A stretch of 64,000 nucleotides of DNA from an uncultured Bacteroidales bacterium (lineage in GTDB: Bacteria; Bacteroidota; Bacteroidia; Bacteroidales; Bacteroidaceae): NCBI GenBank assembly GCA_902802815.1, contig CADCNQ010000015.1:1-64000 (forward strand), written 5' to 3'. The position numbers were made by a program, and so were the translations under genes. The notes below the pieces were generated by a model. The model was not told where the DNA came from, ran no database searches, and saw nothing but the letters and a program-made list of their open reading frames with translations. Of the stretch, positions 33,722 through 43,640 are shown piece by piece (positions within the stretch are counted from its first letter, which is position 1; each line of letters begins with the position of its first letter).

Positions 33722-34167
33722 ATTGCAGAAACAAACATTATAAGTATAGCATAGCGAACAGCCTTACCGATGGTGATGGATACGGCTGTGATATATGGAT
33801 TGGCACGCATGAATCCGAGTGTGACGGACAGCACGCTGCCGAAGACAGGAAGAAAACACAGGGCTCCCACCCATGCTCCACGTCCCTGAAGCCACCGTTG
33901 CATGCGCTCCACCTTCTCGCGCTTCACATGGGCATAGCGCTCTATCCACTCCATGCGGCCGAGAGTGCCGAGGCCGTAGTTGAACATGCTGCCCAGCGAG
34001 TTGCCTACTGTGGCAGACAGGAACAGCGGCCAGGGTTCCAAACCGGCAAGCAACAGAGCCACCACCACCGTCTCGCTGGAGAAGGGGAAAATGCTGCCGG
34101 CAAGGAAAGCGCTTACCGTCATGCCCCAATAGCCGTATTGTATGAGAAAATCTATGACACTTTCCAT
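33718..34167 (-). CDS. YqaA/DedA-like small membrane protein (VTT domain)
   Basis: 149 residues with about four membrane segments and the family landmarks FPFSSETVVVALLLAG and the glycine-rich ATVGNSLGSMFNYGLG. VTT/DedA proteins act as lipid carriers or scramblases, including undecaprenyl-phosphate recycling in some members; YqaA itself is uncharacterised. It overlaps the DUF2723 gene by 4 bp and the upstream membrane gene by 16 bp. A carrier-lipid role would fit a GT-C neighbour, but this is inference. Confidence 0.82.
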   Translation of the reverse strand: MESVIDFLIQYGYWGMTVSAFLAGSIFPFSSETVVVALLLAGLEPWPLFLSATVGNSLGSMFNYGLGTLGRMEWIERYAHVKREKVERMQRWLQGRGAWVGALCFLPVFGSVLSVTLGFMRANPYITAVSITIGKAVRYAILIMFVSAI

Positions 34168-34856
34168 GTGGTAGACCTTTTGTACAGAAGCGGTGAGAGA
34201 CTTACGGCAAGTCCTCCGATGAGGGAGGGATAATGCAGAGGGAAGACGAGAAGCAGTAGCCAGAGGGCGATGCTGTCGTACACCTCGATGTTTGTGAGCA
34301 GACGCTCACGTATCTTGTACCTGTAGCGAGTCTTGAAGAAATGGCGTATTCCGAATATTCCTATAAGGGTGTATGTCACCCATGTGACAACCTGCCACAC
34401 GGAGAAGCTGCAGATGTATTCCAGGAAATACGTAAGAGGGTAGGCAGATGTGGCGATGACCGCCAATGGAGGTCTTACCGTGAAAGCATACCGTACCGAG
34501 TCGAAATACGCGTAGTTGCCGAGATATACGCAGATGCCCGTGATGGCAACGTATGGTAACGTAATACCCATGAAACCGGCCCAAAAGCTGCGCCATGTGA
34601 TGTTACGCATCACCAAACCGAGATAACACAGGAAAAAGGGAATGAGACACAGCAGCCACGGAGTCACGATGCATGCCAACCCGAGAAAAAAGAAAGCATG
34701 GAATGTGTCGACGACGGGCTGCTCTACTTTGTAGCACATCCGGAGCGAGAGGTGAGCCAGGAGTATGGCACCGGCAGTGAAAAGCGTTAACCAGAGACTG
34801 TCGCTCCCGGTGAGAGCGAGAACTGTCATCAATATGGTGATAATGGCATTCAACAT
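34152..34856 (-). CDS. Multi-pass membrane protein of unknown function
   Basis: 234 residues with about seven hydrophobic segments (ITILMTVLALTG, LWLTLFTAGAILLAHLSL, FFFLGLACIVTPWLLCLI and others) and no signal peptide or recognised motif. It resembles the small inner-membrane proteins often found near envelope genes in Bacteroidales. Overlaps yqaA by 16 bp and lies 25 bp after purD. Function unknown. Confidence 0.7.
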   Translation of the reverse strand: MLNAIITILMTVLALTGSDSLWLTLFTAGAILLAHLSLRMCYKVEQPVVDTFHAFFFLGLACIVTPWLLCLIPFFLCYLGLVMRNITWRSFWAGFMGITLPYVAITGICVYLGNYAYFDSVRYAFTVRPPLAVIATSAYPLTYFLEYICSFSVWQVVTWVTYTLIGIFGIRHFFKTRYRYKIRERLLTNIEVYDSIALWLLLLVFPLHYPSLIGGLAVSLSPLLYKRSTTWKVS

Positions 34857-34881
34857 CTGCTGTCCGGAGTAGTCTCAGCGT

Positions 34882-36162
34882 TTATTTGAGCAGGTCCTGT
34901 CCGATATCATGACGGAAATATCTGCCCTCGAACACTATCTTTACGGCTTCCGTCATACTCTTTTTCAGAGCCTCTGCCTGTGTGGCACCATAGGAGGAAA
35001 CAGCAATGACGCGCCCGCCGGCTGTCACCGTCTTGCCGTCCTTTTGTGCTGTGCCGGCGTGGAACACCACAGAGTCGGGGTTCTTGATGTCACTTATTCC
35101 CGTAATCTCAAAGCCTTTTTGGTATGCACCGGGATAGCCGCCGGAAACCAGCATGACACATACGGCACTGCGTTCGTCGAACGTCAGTGTGCGCTCATTG
35201 AGATTGCCTTCTGCCACGCCTTCCAGCAGGTCCACCAAGTCGCTCTTTATGCGGAGCATCACCGTCTCTGTCTCCGGGTCTCCCATACGGCAGTTGTATT
35301 CAATCACCTTAGGTTCGCCGTCCACATTGATGAGGCCGAAGAAGATGAATCCCTTGTAGCATATTCCTTCTGCGGCAAGTCCTTCCACGGTGGGACGTAT
35401 GATGCGATTTTCCACTTTCTCCATCCACTCTTTTGTGGCGAACGGTACGGGAGAGACGCTGCCCATGCCGCCGGTGTTGAGACCGGTGTCTCCCTCTCCG
35501 ATGCGTTTATAGTCTTTCGCTTCGGGAAGTATCTTGTAGTTGCGCCCGTCGGTGAGTACGAAGACGGAACATTCGATACCGCTCATGAATTCCTCGATGA
35601 CCACCCGTGAGGATGCGCCTCCGAACATGCCGGAAAGCATCTCTTCAAGTTCCTTCTCAGCTTCTTCCAAAGTGGGCAGGATAAGTACGCCCTTGCCTGC
35701 ACAGAGACCGTCGGCCTTGAGGACATACGGGGCTTTCAGTGTGCGAAGGAATGCCTTTCCCTCTTCCAGCGTTTCGCCCGTGAAGGTGCGGTATGCTGCT
35801 GTGGGGATGTTGTGACGGAGCATGAAGGCTTTTGCGAAATCCTTGGAACCTTCCAGAGTGGCTCCTGCTTTGGAGGGACCTATTACCGGTACGCGGCACA
35901 AATCGGGGTCTGCCTTGAAAAAGTCATAGATGCCTTTCACCAAAGGGTCTTCCGGACCTACCACCACCATGCCGATGCCGTTCTGGAGGGTGAACTCGCG
36001 TATAGCGTTGAAATCATCGGCTTTTATGGGGACATTCTCTCCGCATCCGATGGTTCCGGCATTACCCGGAGCGATATACAGTTTGTCACATTTTGGACTC
36101 TGGCTGATTTTCCAAGCCATAGCGTGCTCACGACCGCCGCTGCCTAAAAGTAGAATCTTCAT
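34882..36162 (-). CDS. purD: Phosphoribosylamine-glycine ligase
   Basis: 426 residues, full length. N-terminal [17 protein letters not shown], the [12 protein letters not shown] and [15 protein letters not shown] motifs, and ATP-grasp elements ([38 protein letters not shown]). It joins glycine to phosphoribosylamine with ATP in step two of purine synthesis. Overlaps the S9 peptidase gene by 4 bp. Its presence in an envelope-flavoured operon has no clear logic. Confidence 0.96.
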   Translation of the reverse strand: MKILLLGSGGREHAMAWKISQSPKCDKLYIAPGNAGTIGCGENVPIKADDFNAIREFTLQNGIGMVVVGPEDPLVKGIYDFFKADPDLCRVPVIGPSKAGATLEGSKDFAKAFMLRHNIPTAAYRTFTGETLEEGKAFLRTLKAPYVLKADGLCAGKGVLILPTLEEAEKELEEMLSGMFGGASSRVVIEEFMSGIECSVFVLTDGRNYKILPEAKDYKRIGEGDTGLNTGGMGSVSPVPFATKEWMEKVENRIIRPTVEGLAAEGICYKGFIFFGLINVDGEPKVIEYNCRMGDPETETVMLRIKSDLVDLLEGVAEGNLNERTLTFDERSAVCVMLVSGGYPGAYQKGFEITGISDIKNPDSVVFHAGTAQKDGKTVTAGGRVIAVSSYGATQAEALKKSMTEAVKIVFEGRYFRHDIGQDLLK

Positions 36163-38120
36163 TTTAAGTAGTCTTCAAAGTATCTTGTAATACGTTCATG
36201 CAAATGTATCCGGTCCTTGCCGAACATGTTGTGTTCGTCACCCGGATAGACGAAATAATCGGGCTGTGTACCCACATCAATACACTCCCTGATGAATGAC
36301 AGGGCGTGCTGAGGCACAACCACGGGATCTGCGCCTCCGATGATAATTTCGAGGCGTCCCTTCAGTTGGTCGGCACGCTCCTTGAGGTCGCATTTCTTGT
36401 AGCCCTCAGGATTCGACTGCGGAGTACCCATATAACGCTCTCCGTACATCACCTCGTAGTATTTCCAGTCGATGACCGGTCCTCCCGCAACTCCCACCTT
36501 GAACACCTCGGGGTAAGTGAGCATGAGATTAATGGTCATATATCCTCCATAGCTCCAACCGTGCACACCGATGCGGTCGGCATCCACATACGGGAGTGTT
36601 TTCAGGAATTTCACGCCTTCCATCTGATCCTCCCTCTCCACGATGCCAAGCTGATGGAATGTGACCTGTTCGAAATCTCTTCCGCGCCATTCCGCACCGC
36701 GATTGTCAAGCACAAATATCAGATAACCCTTCTGTGCCATGTAGACCTCCCAGCCGCGCATATCCCAATGCCACGAGGCATCCACGTTGTGGAGATGGGG
36801 ACCACCGTAGACATACACCACAGTCGGGTAGCGTTTTGCAGGGTCGAAGTTTGTCGGTTTTACCATGCGGTAGTAGAGATCCGTCTGTCCGTCTGCGGCT
36901 TTTATGCTTCCCGATGTTATCTCAGGCACGTTGAATTCGCTCCACGGGTCTGATGCCGTGAGCAGATTCTTCTGCTTTCCGGTGGTGGTGTTGATGAGGT
37001 TGATGCTGCGGGGTACGTCCGGAGCTGTGTAGTAGTCCAGCGCCTGTGTGCCGTCCTCGGAGAGCCGCACATCGTAGTGAACGCCACACTCATCGCCGAG
37101 AGATTTCGTGCGCCCATTCAGGTCTACGCTGTATAATGTCGCAGTACGCGGGTCGCTGGTGTTGGCAATATAGATGACGGTCTTTTTCTTCTTGTTGAAT
37201 CCCAGGAGGTGCTGCACCACCCATGCTCCTTTGGTCAGCTGCACGGGTTCGGAGAGCTTCTTCACGTCAATGAGATAAAGATGATTGTAACCGTCTTTCT
37301 GACTCTGCATCACGGCCTTTGTCTCATCCCACGGCAGGAAAGAGAGTCCTGTCAGCGGTTGCACGTATTTTTCGTGCTTTTCCTCGTAGAGTGTAGTCAC
37401 AGGTGCTCCAGTCTCTGTATCATACGCCACAAGGCGGAGATGATTCTGTTCGCGGTTCAGGTGGAAGATATAAAGTGTCTTGCCGTCCGGGCTCCATGAG
37501 AGGTTGGTGTGATACTCGCCGTCTGTCTTCAGCCACACAGTGCGTTGCTCCTTCACCTTGTATATGCCCACAGTGACCACATGGCTTGTCTCTCCTGCCA
37601 TAGGGTAGTGGCAGGTTTTGGTTGTGGCGATGCGTGTGGTGATGTCTACGAGCGGGAAGTTGGGCACCATCGACTGATCCATGCGGTAGAAGGCCAGTTG
37701 TTCGCCGTCCGGGCTCCAGAAAGTGCCTTTATAGATTCCGAATTCATCGCGATGCACAGAAGTGCCGTATACGATATTCTCGGAATCATCAGTGCTGCCG
37801 TCGGTCGACACCTGGAGCGTCTCGCCGTCCTTGGTGAGAACGAAGAGATTACCCTTTACGGTGAAAGCCTTGTGGGCACTTGCTTTAGATTCGTCCACAT
37901 TCTTCGCATCTTTCGGGAGACGCTCATCTTCAGCTTCTTCCTCCTTACCCTCCAACAACGTGTTTCTGTTCCAATGATAGTCGCGGTTTTCCGGTCGCAA
38001 CTGTTCATAGGTGTCACCTCCGGGAAGAAGGTCGTCCAGCGTGAAAGGTTTTTGCGCCTCAGTCACGATGCTCAAAGCGAAGGCCACGGTTGCTGCCGCC
38101 ACGAGGTTTCTTGTCGTCAT
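36159..38120 (-). CDS. S9 prolyl peptidase (DPP IV / prolyl tripeptidyl peptidase type), secreted
   Basis: 653 residues from the ATG at 38120, which opens a clean signal peptide cleaved before QKPFTL (N-terminal Gln). An upstream extension to 38450 would be a repetitive shadow of the rlmL tail and is rejected. The beta-propeller (about 80-410, with [11 protein letters not shown] and [10 protein letters not shown]) is followed by the hydrolase domain with GWSYGGY (nucleophile), GGADPVV (Asp) and DEHNM (His). It releases di- or tripeptides after proline for peptide-using Bacteroidales. The first 62 bp overlap the 3' end of rlmL in another frame; the last 4 bp overlap purD. Confidence 0.9.
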   Translation of the reverse strand: MTTRNLVAAATVAFALSIVTEAQKPFTLDDLLPGGDTYEQLRPENRDYHWNRNTLLEGKEEEAEDERLPKDAKNVDESKASAHKAFTVKGNLFVLTKDGETLQVSTDGSTDDSENIVYGTSVHRDEFGIYKGTFWSPDGEQLAFYRMDQSMVPNFPLVDITTRIATTKTCHYPMAGETSHVVTVGIYKVKEQRTVWLKTDGEYHTNLSWSPDGKTLYIFHLNREQNHLRLVAYDTETGAPVTTLYEEKHEKYVQPLTGLSFLPWDETKAVMQSQKDGYNHLYLIDVKKLSEPVQLTKGAWVVQHLLGFNKKKKTVIYIANTSDPRTATLYSVDLNGRTKSLGDECGVHYDVRLSEDGTQALDYYTAPDVPRSINLINTTTGKQKNLLTASDPWSEFNVPEITSGSIKAADGQTDLYYRMVKPTNFDPAKRYPTVVYVYGGPHLHNVDASWHWDMRGWEVYMAQKGYLIFVLDNRGAEWRGRDFEQVTFHQLGIVEREDQMEGVKFLKTLPYVDADRIGVHGWSYGGYMTINLMLTYPEVFKVGVAGGPVIDWKYYEVMYGERYMGTPQSNPEGYKKCDLKERADQLKGRLEIIIGGADPVVVPQHALSFIRECIDVGTQPDYFVYPGDEHNMFGKDRIHLHERITRYFEDYLK

Positions 38121-39594
38121 AGTTTTTGCGTGGTTTCCTGTCTTTATCGAACGGTCGACGTCTGTCCTCGTCGAATTGTCTGCGCGGACGTTTGTCGTCG
38201 TCAAAGCGTCTGCGTGGTTTCTCGTCATCATCAAAGCGTCTGCGAGGCTTCCTGTCGTCATCGTCAAAACGCCTGCGAGATTTCCTGTCGTCATCGTCAA
38301 AGCGCCTGCGAGGTTTCCTGTCGTCATCGAAGTGTCTGCGTGGGCGCTCTTCGTCCTGCTCTCCGATGCGTTCCTTGAATTCGCGATGCTGTTTGAATTT
38401 TCTCTGGGCCATGTCGCGACGGTCTTCTCTCGTCTTGATGTCGCCTCCACCGGCTCTCATATCGTTGAATTTGCCGGAGAATATCTGATATTTCCTTAGT
38501 TCGCATTCCAACGACCCGTTATAGAGAGGTATCCTTCTGGATGGTTTGAGACCGATTTCATCAAAACACTCCTCGCGATAGCTTAGTATCCAAGCCTCTC
38601 CGTCAGTGAAGTTGTGTTTGAGTTTAGCACCGATGAGTTTGTAAAGTCCCAAAAGGTCAGGTGCGGAGATACGTTCCCCGTAGGGAGGATTGGTGATGAG
38701 AATACTCGGTTTGGCAGGCGTTTCGAAGTTCTTTATGTCGCGCTGTTCGATAGTTATCTCTTTCGAAAGTCCTGCAGCTTTCACATTGCGTGTAGCGATT
38801 GCCACGGCGTGCACGTTGATATCGTATCCGTAGATGTGGTGGTTGAACGGATGTTCGTCTGAGTCGTCGTTGTATACACGCTCGAATAGTTCCCGGTCGA
38901 AATCGGACCACTTCTCAAAGGCGAATTCCGAACGGAACACACCCGGTGATATTCCTCTCGCAATGAGAGCGGCTTCAATCGGGAAAGTGCCGGAACCGCA
39001 CATGGGATCGATGAAGTCGCACTCGCCCCTCCATCCCGTCATGAGTATGATGCCAGCCGCCAGTACCTCGTTGAGCGGAGCCTCCACCTGTTCCGTGCGA
39101 TAGCCGCGGCGGTGCAGACTCTCTCCGGAAGAGTCAAGAGCCAGAGTGCAGTCGTATTCGGCCACATGGATGTGCAGTTGCAGGTCGGGATTCTTCAGAC
39201 GTATATTCGGACGGTCGCCAGTCTTCTCGCGCATCTGATCTACGATGGCATCCTTCACCTTGTAGGCCACCATCTTGGAGTGGCGGAATTCGCTGGAATA
39301 TACCACACTGTCCACAGCGAATGTGGTGCGGTTGGTGAGGTATTGTGTCCAGTCGATACTTTTCACCGCATCATACACCTCGTCTGCCGTCTTGGCGCGG
39401 AAATGCATAATGGGCTTGAGGATGCGTATTGCCGTGCGAAGCTGTATGTTGGCACGATACATCATTTCCTTGTCGCCGGTGAAAGCCACCATGCGACGTC
39501 CAATCTCTATGTTGTTGGCCCCCAGATGAGTGAGCTCTTCGGCCAACACGTTTTCCAACCCCTGAAGGGTTTTTGCTATCAGTTCAAATTCCAT
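38059..39594 (-). CDS. rlmL: THUMP-domain 23S rRNA guanine N2-methyltransferase with long disordered tail
   Basis: 511 residues. THUMP domain (about 50-160), then an RlmL-type methyltransferase with [19 protein letters not shown] and [10 protein letters not shown]. The final 110 residues form a charged tail of about eight imperfect repeats (RRRFDDD(D)RKP) ending in [16 protein letters not shown]. The tail is basic/acidic and low in complexity, probably an RNA-binding arm. It modifies G2445 of 23S rRNA in the E. coli homologue. The tail DNA overlaps the signal peptide of the S9 gene. Overlaps cysE by 11 bp. Confidence 0.88.
   Translation of the reverse strand: MEFELIAKTLQGLENVLAEELTHLGANNIEIGRRMVAFTGDKEMMYRANIQLRTAIRILKPIMHFRAKTADEVYDAVKSIDWTQYLTNRTTFAVDSVVYSSEFRHSKMVAYKVKDAIVDQMREKTGDRPNIRLKNPDLQLHIHVAEYDCTLALDSSGESLHRRGYRTEQVEAPLNEVLAAGIILMTGWRGECDFIDPMCGSGTFPIEAALIARGISPGVFRSEFAFEKWSDFDRELFERVYNDDSDEHPFNHHIYGYDINVHAVAIATRNVKAAGLSKEITIEQRDIKNFETPAKPSILITNPPYGERISAPDLLGLYKLIGAKLKHNFTDGEAWILSYREECFDEIGLKPSRRIPLYNGSLECELRKYQIFSGKFNDMRAGGGDIKTREDRRDMAQRKFKQHREFKERIGEQDEERPRRHFDDDRKPRRRFDDDDRKSRRRFDDDDRKPRRRFDDDEKPRRRFDDDKRPRRQFDEDRRRPFDKDRKPRKNYDDKKPRGGSNRGLRFEHRD
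38126..38340. repeat. Tandem 18-30 bp repeats encoding the RlmL tail
   Basis: About eight imperfect copies in the gene, translating to (R)[10 protein letters not shown]. The number of Asp codons varies from copy to copy, as expected from slippage. Confidence 0.8.
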
Positions 39595-40324
39595 TTGGCA
39601 AGCGTTGTGTCAGTATCTGTCCCGGTTGTGTACTCTCCGTCACCCACAGATTGCCGCCGATGGATGTTCCCTGAGCAATGGTGATGCGTCCCAGCACTGT
39701 GGCATTGGAGTATATGATGACATTGTCTTCGATAATCGGATGACGGGGGATGCCCTTGATGGGATGTCCGTTCTCGTCAAGGGGAAAACTCTTTGCTCCG
39801 AGCGTCACGCCTTGGTATATCTTCACATGGTTGCCGATGATACACGTGGCACCAATCACCACGCCGGTACCGTGGTCTATTGCAAAGTGATGTCCGATCT
39901 GTGCTGCGGGATGTATGTCGATTCCGGTCTCCGAGTGGGCCATCTCCGTGATGATGCGGGGAATGAGTTCCACTCCCAACGACAGCAGGCTGTGTGCCAC
40001 GCGGTAGTTGGTGAGGGCCTTAATCGCCGGGTAGCATAAGATTACTTCGTCCGTACTCTCTGCTGCGGGGTCTCCGTTGTACACGGCCTCCGCGTCGTAT
40101 TCCAGCATTTGCTTGATTTCCGGCAGCGATTGCATAAATTTATCCACAGTGTCTGCATCTACCTGTCTCTGCAGGAGAGTGCGGATGCGCTGCAGTTTCA
40201 GTTCCGTCTCGTCGCAACGGATACCTGTCACGCTGTAGAATTCGGGGAAGAATACCGAGCGGCACAGGTCCACCATCTCGCGTATAGCTGGTAGCGACGG
40301 GCATTTCATTGTTGTTTTTACCAT
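39584..40324 (-). CDS. cysE: Serine O-acetyltransferase
   Basis: 246 residues. N-terminal helical region, then the left-handed beta-helix with [28 protein letters not shown] and [14 protein letters not shown], typical of the EpsC/CysE type. It acetylates serine for cysteine synthesis. A start at 40309 (MKCPSL) is also possible. Read from TAAATTTG at 40346-40353; first gene of the eight-gene minus run. Confidence 0.92.
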   Translation of the reverse strand: MVKTTMKCPSLPAIREMVDLCRSVFFPEFYSVTGIRCDETELKLQRIRTLLQRQVDADTVDKFMQSLPEIKQMLEYDAEAVYNGDPAAESTDEVILCYPAIKALTNYRVAHSLLSLGVELIPRIITEMAHSETGIDIHPAAQIGHHFAIDHGTGVVIGATCIIGNHVKIYQGVTLGAKSFPLDENGHPIKGIPRHPIIEDNVIIYSNATVLGRITIAQGTSIGGNLWVTESTQPGQILTQRLPNGI

Positions 40325-40345
40325 ATAATAATGCTAATTCGGCCG

Positions 40346-40353
40346 CAAATTTA
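40346..40353 (-). promoter_or_regulatory. -7 promoter element TAAATTTG (minus) for cysE operon
   Basis: TAnnTTTG match 21 bp before 40324; divergent from the CobW gene promoter 65 bp away. Confidence 0.6.
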
Positions 40354-40394
40354 CTGCTTTTCCCTGATATGTAGGACAAAAAGTCCCGTTCACT

Positions 40395-40425
40395 TTTGCC
40401 TTTTCACTTTAATTTTGTACTTTTG
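40395..40425 (+). promoter_or_regulatory. Promoter with -33 TTTG and -7 TACTTTTG
   Basis: TTTG at 40395-40398 and TACTTTTG at 40418-40425 are 19 bp apart, the consensus spacing; 24 bp before the ATG at 40450. Confidence 0.75.
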
Positions 40426-40449
40426 TGCCCGAATTAAGGATTTGTAACT

Positions 40450-41685
40450 ATGGAAAAAGTACCGGTACTGCTTCTTACGGGTTATCTCGGCAGTGGCAAG
40501 ACAACACTTCTCAATCGTATTCTCAACAATCGTCGCGGCATACGTTTTGCCGTTATTGTCAACGATATCGGTGAAGTTAATATCGATGCCTCCCTCATTC
40601 AGAAGGACGGTGTGGTGAATCAGGCAGACGATTCCCTAGTGCCGCTTCAGAACGGCTGTATCTGCTGCACTCTAAAGATGGACCTCGTGGAGCAACTTCA
40701 CGACATTGTGTCTGCGGGCAAGTTTGACTATATCGTCATTGAGGCAAGTGGCATCTGCGAACCAGCCCCCATTGCCCAAACGATATGTTCCATCCCCACT
40801 ATGGGACCGCAATACACAGAAGGCGGTGTGCCCCAGCTCGACTGCATAGCCACAGTTGTAGATGCCATGCGTATGAAGGATGAATTCAACGGCGGCAATG
40901 ACTTGCTAAAACCCTCTATTGACGAGGAGGATATTGAAAACCTCGTGATTCAGCAGATAGAGTTCTGTAACCTGATACTTCTCAATAAGGCCAGCGATGT
41001 GACCAAAGAGGAGCTTGGTCGCATCCGTGCTGTCATAGAGAATCTGCAGCCGCACGCCCGCATCGTTGAATGCGATTACGGCGATGTGGATTTCGATGAC
41101 CTCCTTTATACGGGTCTCTTCGATTTTGAGAAGGTGGCCACCTCTGCCGCTTGGATAGAGGCTCTCGAGGGTCATCATGATGACGATGACGATGATGACG
41201 ACGATCACGATCACCATCACCATCACCATGATGAGCACGAACATGAGCATGAACACGAGGGGCACGAACACCACCATCACCATCATCACCATCATGATGA
41301 AGGTGAGGCGGAGGAATACGGCATCGGCACTTTTGTATGGCAGCGCCGCGCACCGATGGATCTGGGACGCTTTGATCATTTCGTGGCCCGTCTGTGGCCT
41401 AAGAATATCATCCGTTGCAAGGGTATCTGTTATTTCAAGTCGGAGCGTGACACCTGCTATCTTTTCGAACAGGCAGGTCGTCAGGTGCAGCTGAAAAATG
41501 CGGGACTCTGGTATGCCACTATGCCAGAAGACGAACTGGAAGAACTGATGGCTCGCCAGCCGGACCTGCGTCGCGACTGGGACGAGTACTACGGCGACCG
41601 TATGCAGAAACTTGTCTTTATCGGCCAACATCTCGACAAGGAAGCTATTGCCACTCTCCTCGATGCCTGTCTCGTGGATGATTAA
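40450..41685 (+). CDS. CobW-family GTPase metallochaperone with long His/Asp tract
   Basis: 411 residues. P-loop GYLGSGKTT (11-19), the metal-binding CxCC motif in GCICCTL, switch region IEASGICEPAP and a CobW C-terminal domain (RFDHFVARLWPKNIIRCKGI in part). Between them, residues about 242-287 are almost wholly His, Asp and Glu, a strong metal-binding insertion. COG0523 proteins of this kind deliver zinc (or cobalt) to client proteins or act under zinc limitation. No Zur box is recognised in the promoter. purE and ispG follow in the same orientation. Confidence 0.92.
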   Translation: MEKVPVLLLTGYLGSGKTTLLNRILNNRRGIRFAVIVNDIGEVNIDASLIQKDGVVNQADDSLVPLQNGCICCTLKMDLVEQLHDIVSAGKFDYIVIEASGICEPAPIAQTICSIPTMGPQYTEGGVPQLDCIATVVDAMRMKDEFNGGNDLLKPSIDEEDIENLVIQQIEFCNLILLNKASDVTKEELGRIRAVIENLQPHARIVECDYGDVDFDDLLYTGLFDFEKVATSAAWIEALEGHHDDDDDDDDDHDHHHHHHDEHEHEHEHEGHEHHHHHHHHHDEGEAEEYGIGTFVWQRRAPMDLGRFDHFVARLWPKNIIRCKGICYFKSERDTCYLFEQAGRQVQLKNAGLWYATMPEDELEELMARQPDLRRDWDEYYGDRMQKLVFIGQHLDKEAIATLLDACLVDD

Positions 41686-41721
41686 CAAGCTTAGTATCAC
41701 ATTTTAACGTTACAAAATACT

Positions 41722-42228
41722 ATGAACGCTAAAGTCAGTATTATCATGGGCAGCACCAGCGATCTGCCCGTAATGGAGAAAGCAGCTAAATTTCTCGATG
41801 AAATGGATATTCCTTTCGAGATGAATGCCCTCTCTGCCCATCGCACTCCCGATGAGGTGGAGGATTTTGCAAAGGGGGCAGAGTCGCGCGGTCTGAAAGT
41901 CATCATTGCCGGCGCTGGTATGGCAGCAGCACTTCCCGGTGTAATAGCTGCCAACACCACAGTACCCGTCATCGGTGTGCCCATCAAAGGTATGCTCGAC
42001 GGTCTTGATGCCATGCTGTCAATCATTCAGATGCCTCCCGGCATTCCTGTTGCCACAGTCGGAGTCAACGGTGCACAGAATGCCGCCATCCTTGCAGCAG
42101 AGATGTTAGCTCTTTCCGATGAGGCTTTAGCTGCAAAACTGAAGACTTATAAGACCGGCCTTAAAGTTAAGATTGTAAAGGCCAACCAGGAGCTTTCTGA
42201 GATAAAATATAAAAATAAGGTAAACTGA
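41722..42228 (+). CDS. purE: N5-carboxyaminoimidazole ribonucleotide mutase
   Basis: 168 residues, class I PurE: IMGSTSDLPVMEKAAKFLDE (in part), ALSAHRTPDEVEDF and AGMAAALPGVIAANTTVPVIG. Converts N5-CAIR to CAIR in purine synthesis. Overlaps ispG by 1 bp (TGATG), so the two are translationally coupled. No purK is nearby. Confidence 0.95.
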   Translation: MNAKVSIIMGSTSDLPVMEKAAKFLDEMDIPFEMNALSAHRTPDEVEDFAKGAESRGLKVIIAGAGMAAALPGVIAANTTVPVIGVPIKGMLDGLDAMLSIIQMPPGIPVATVGVNGAQNAAILAAEMLALSDEALAAKLKTYKTGLKVKIVKANQELSEIKYKNKVN

Positions 42229-43640
42229 TGAGAAGACAAACCCGTGAGGTGCGGGTGGGCGGCATTGCCATCGGAGGCGGCAATCCCATCCGTGTGCAAT
42301 CCATGTGCACCACTTCCACCATGGATACCGAGGGCAGTATAGCACAAACACTGCGTATCGCCAAAGCTGGCGGTGAATTGGTGCGTCTTACTACTCAGGG
42401 TACCCGCGAAGCGGAGAATATGCGTCTCATATCCGAGGGTGTGCGTCGTGCCGGCTGTCAGGTGCCTCTCGTGGCTGATGTGCATTTCAATCCCAATGTT
42501 GCCGATGTGGCTGCACTCTACTGTGAGAAGGTGCGCATCAATCCCGGCAACTACGTTGATGCTGCCCGTCAGTTCAAGCATCTGGATTATACTGATGAGG
42601 AATATGCAGAAGAGCTCGCCAAGATAGAGGCGCGCCTTGTTCCGTTTCTCAACACTTGTCGTGAACATCATACCGCAATACGTATCGGAGTGAATCACGG
42701 CAGCCTCTCTGACCGTATCATGTCGCGCTACGGAGACACTCCCGAGGGTATTGTGGAGTCGTGTATGGAGTTTCTGCGCATCTGTGTAAGACACCGGTTT
42801 ATGGATGTCGTCATCAGTATCAAGGCCTCAAACACGGTGGTGATGGTGCAGAGCGTCCGTTTGCTTGTGCGCGAAATGGAACGGGAAGGGATGGATTTCC
42901 CCCTTCATTTAGGTGTCACGGAAGCCGGCGAGGGTGAAGACGGACGAATTAAGAGTGCTGTCGGCATCGGTGCCCTGCTCACGGAGGGTATCGGCGACAC
43001 GATACGCGTATCGCTTTCCGAGGAACCCGAATGCGAGATTCCTGTGGCTCGAAAACTTGTCGGTTTTATCGATGAATGCGCCCGTTTGCGCGCTGTCGCA
43101 GAGCAATCCATAAAGGACGATACCATTACTCTTATGCTCACGGCAGATAGTCTTGAGGACTTGCAACTTAAGGCAGCGATGGCGGTAGGTGCCCTGCTTA
43201 TTGACAAAAAGGCCACCCGGTTGCGTCTTGTTTGCGAAGGATTTGAAGGAGAATGTCTGCAGAGTCTTTCCGACAACATCCTGCAGGCAGCCCGTGTGAA
43301 GTTCGTGAAGACAGAGTACATCTCATGTCCGGGATGTGGCCGCACGCTCTACGGCTTGCAGGAAACGATTGCCCGCATCCGTGCCGCAGTGTCGGCTCGC
43401 GAGAAATCCGATCATCCCTTTGTGAACGGCAACGGTGAGCGTGTGTTCCTCAAGATAGGTATCATGGGTTGTATCGTCAACGGTCCTGGGGAGATGGCCG
43501 ATGCCGATTACGGCTACGTGGGAGCGGCGCGCGGCAAGATATCCCTTTACAAGGGCAGGGAGTGTGTTGAGAAAAATATTCCCGAGGAAGAGGCTGTAGA
43601 GCGTCTCATGGCATTCATCGAGAACGACTTGCGTCAATAG
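42228..43640 (+). CDS. ispG: 4-Hydroxy-3-methylbut-2-enyl diphosphate synthase
   Basis: 470 residues. N-terminal barrel (RVQSMCTTSTMDTEGS, VPLVADVHFNPN, RINPGNYVD, IRIGVNHGSL) and C-terminal [4Fe-4S] domain with SCPGCGRTLYGLQ and IGIMGCIVNGPGE. It makes HMBPP in the MEP isoprenoid pathway. From memory most Bacteroidetes enzymes are about 600 residues with a large insert; here the insert (about 290-350) is short. Its last 7 bp overlap the convergent kinase gene. Confidence 0.94.
   Translation: MRRQTREVRVGGIAIGGGNPIRVQSMCTTSTMDTEGSIAQTLRIAKAGGELVRLTTQGTREAENMRLISEGVRRAGCQVPLVADVHFNPNVADVAALYCEKVRINPGNYVDAARQFKHLDYTDEEYAEELAKIEARLVPFLNTCREHHTAIRIGVNHGSLSDRIMSRYGDTPEGIVESCMEFLRICVRHRFMDVVISIKASNTVVMVQSVRLLVREMEREGMDFPLHLGVTEAGEGEDGRIKSAVGIGALLTEGIGDTIRVSLSEEPECEIPVARKLVGFIDECARLRAVAEQSIKDDTITLMLTADSLEDLQLKAAMAVGALLIDKKATRLRLVCEGFEGECLQSLSDNILQAARVKFVKTEYISCPGCGRTLYGLQETIARIRAAVSAREKSDHPFVNGNGERVFLKIGIMGCIVNGPGEMADADYGYVGAARGKISLYKGRECVEKNIPEEEAVERLMAFIENDLRQ

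Noticed and set aside
38121..38450. N-terminal extension of the S9 peptidase
   Set aside because: The added 110 residues are a repetitive out-of-frame reading of the rlmL tail and precede a good signal peptide at 38120.
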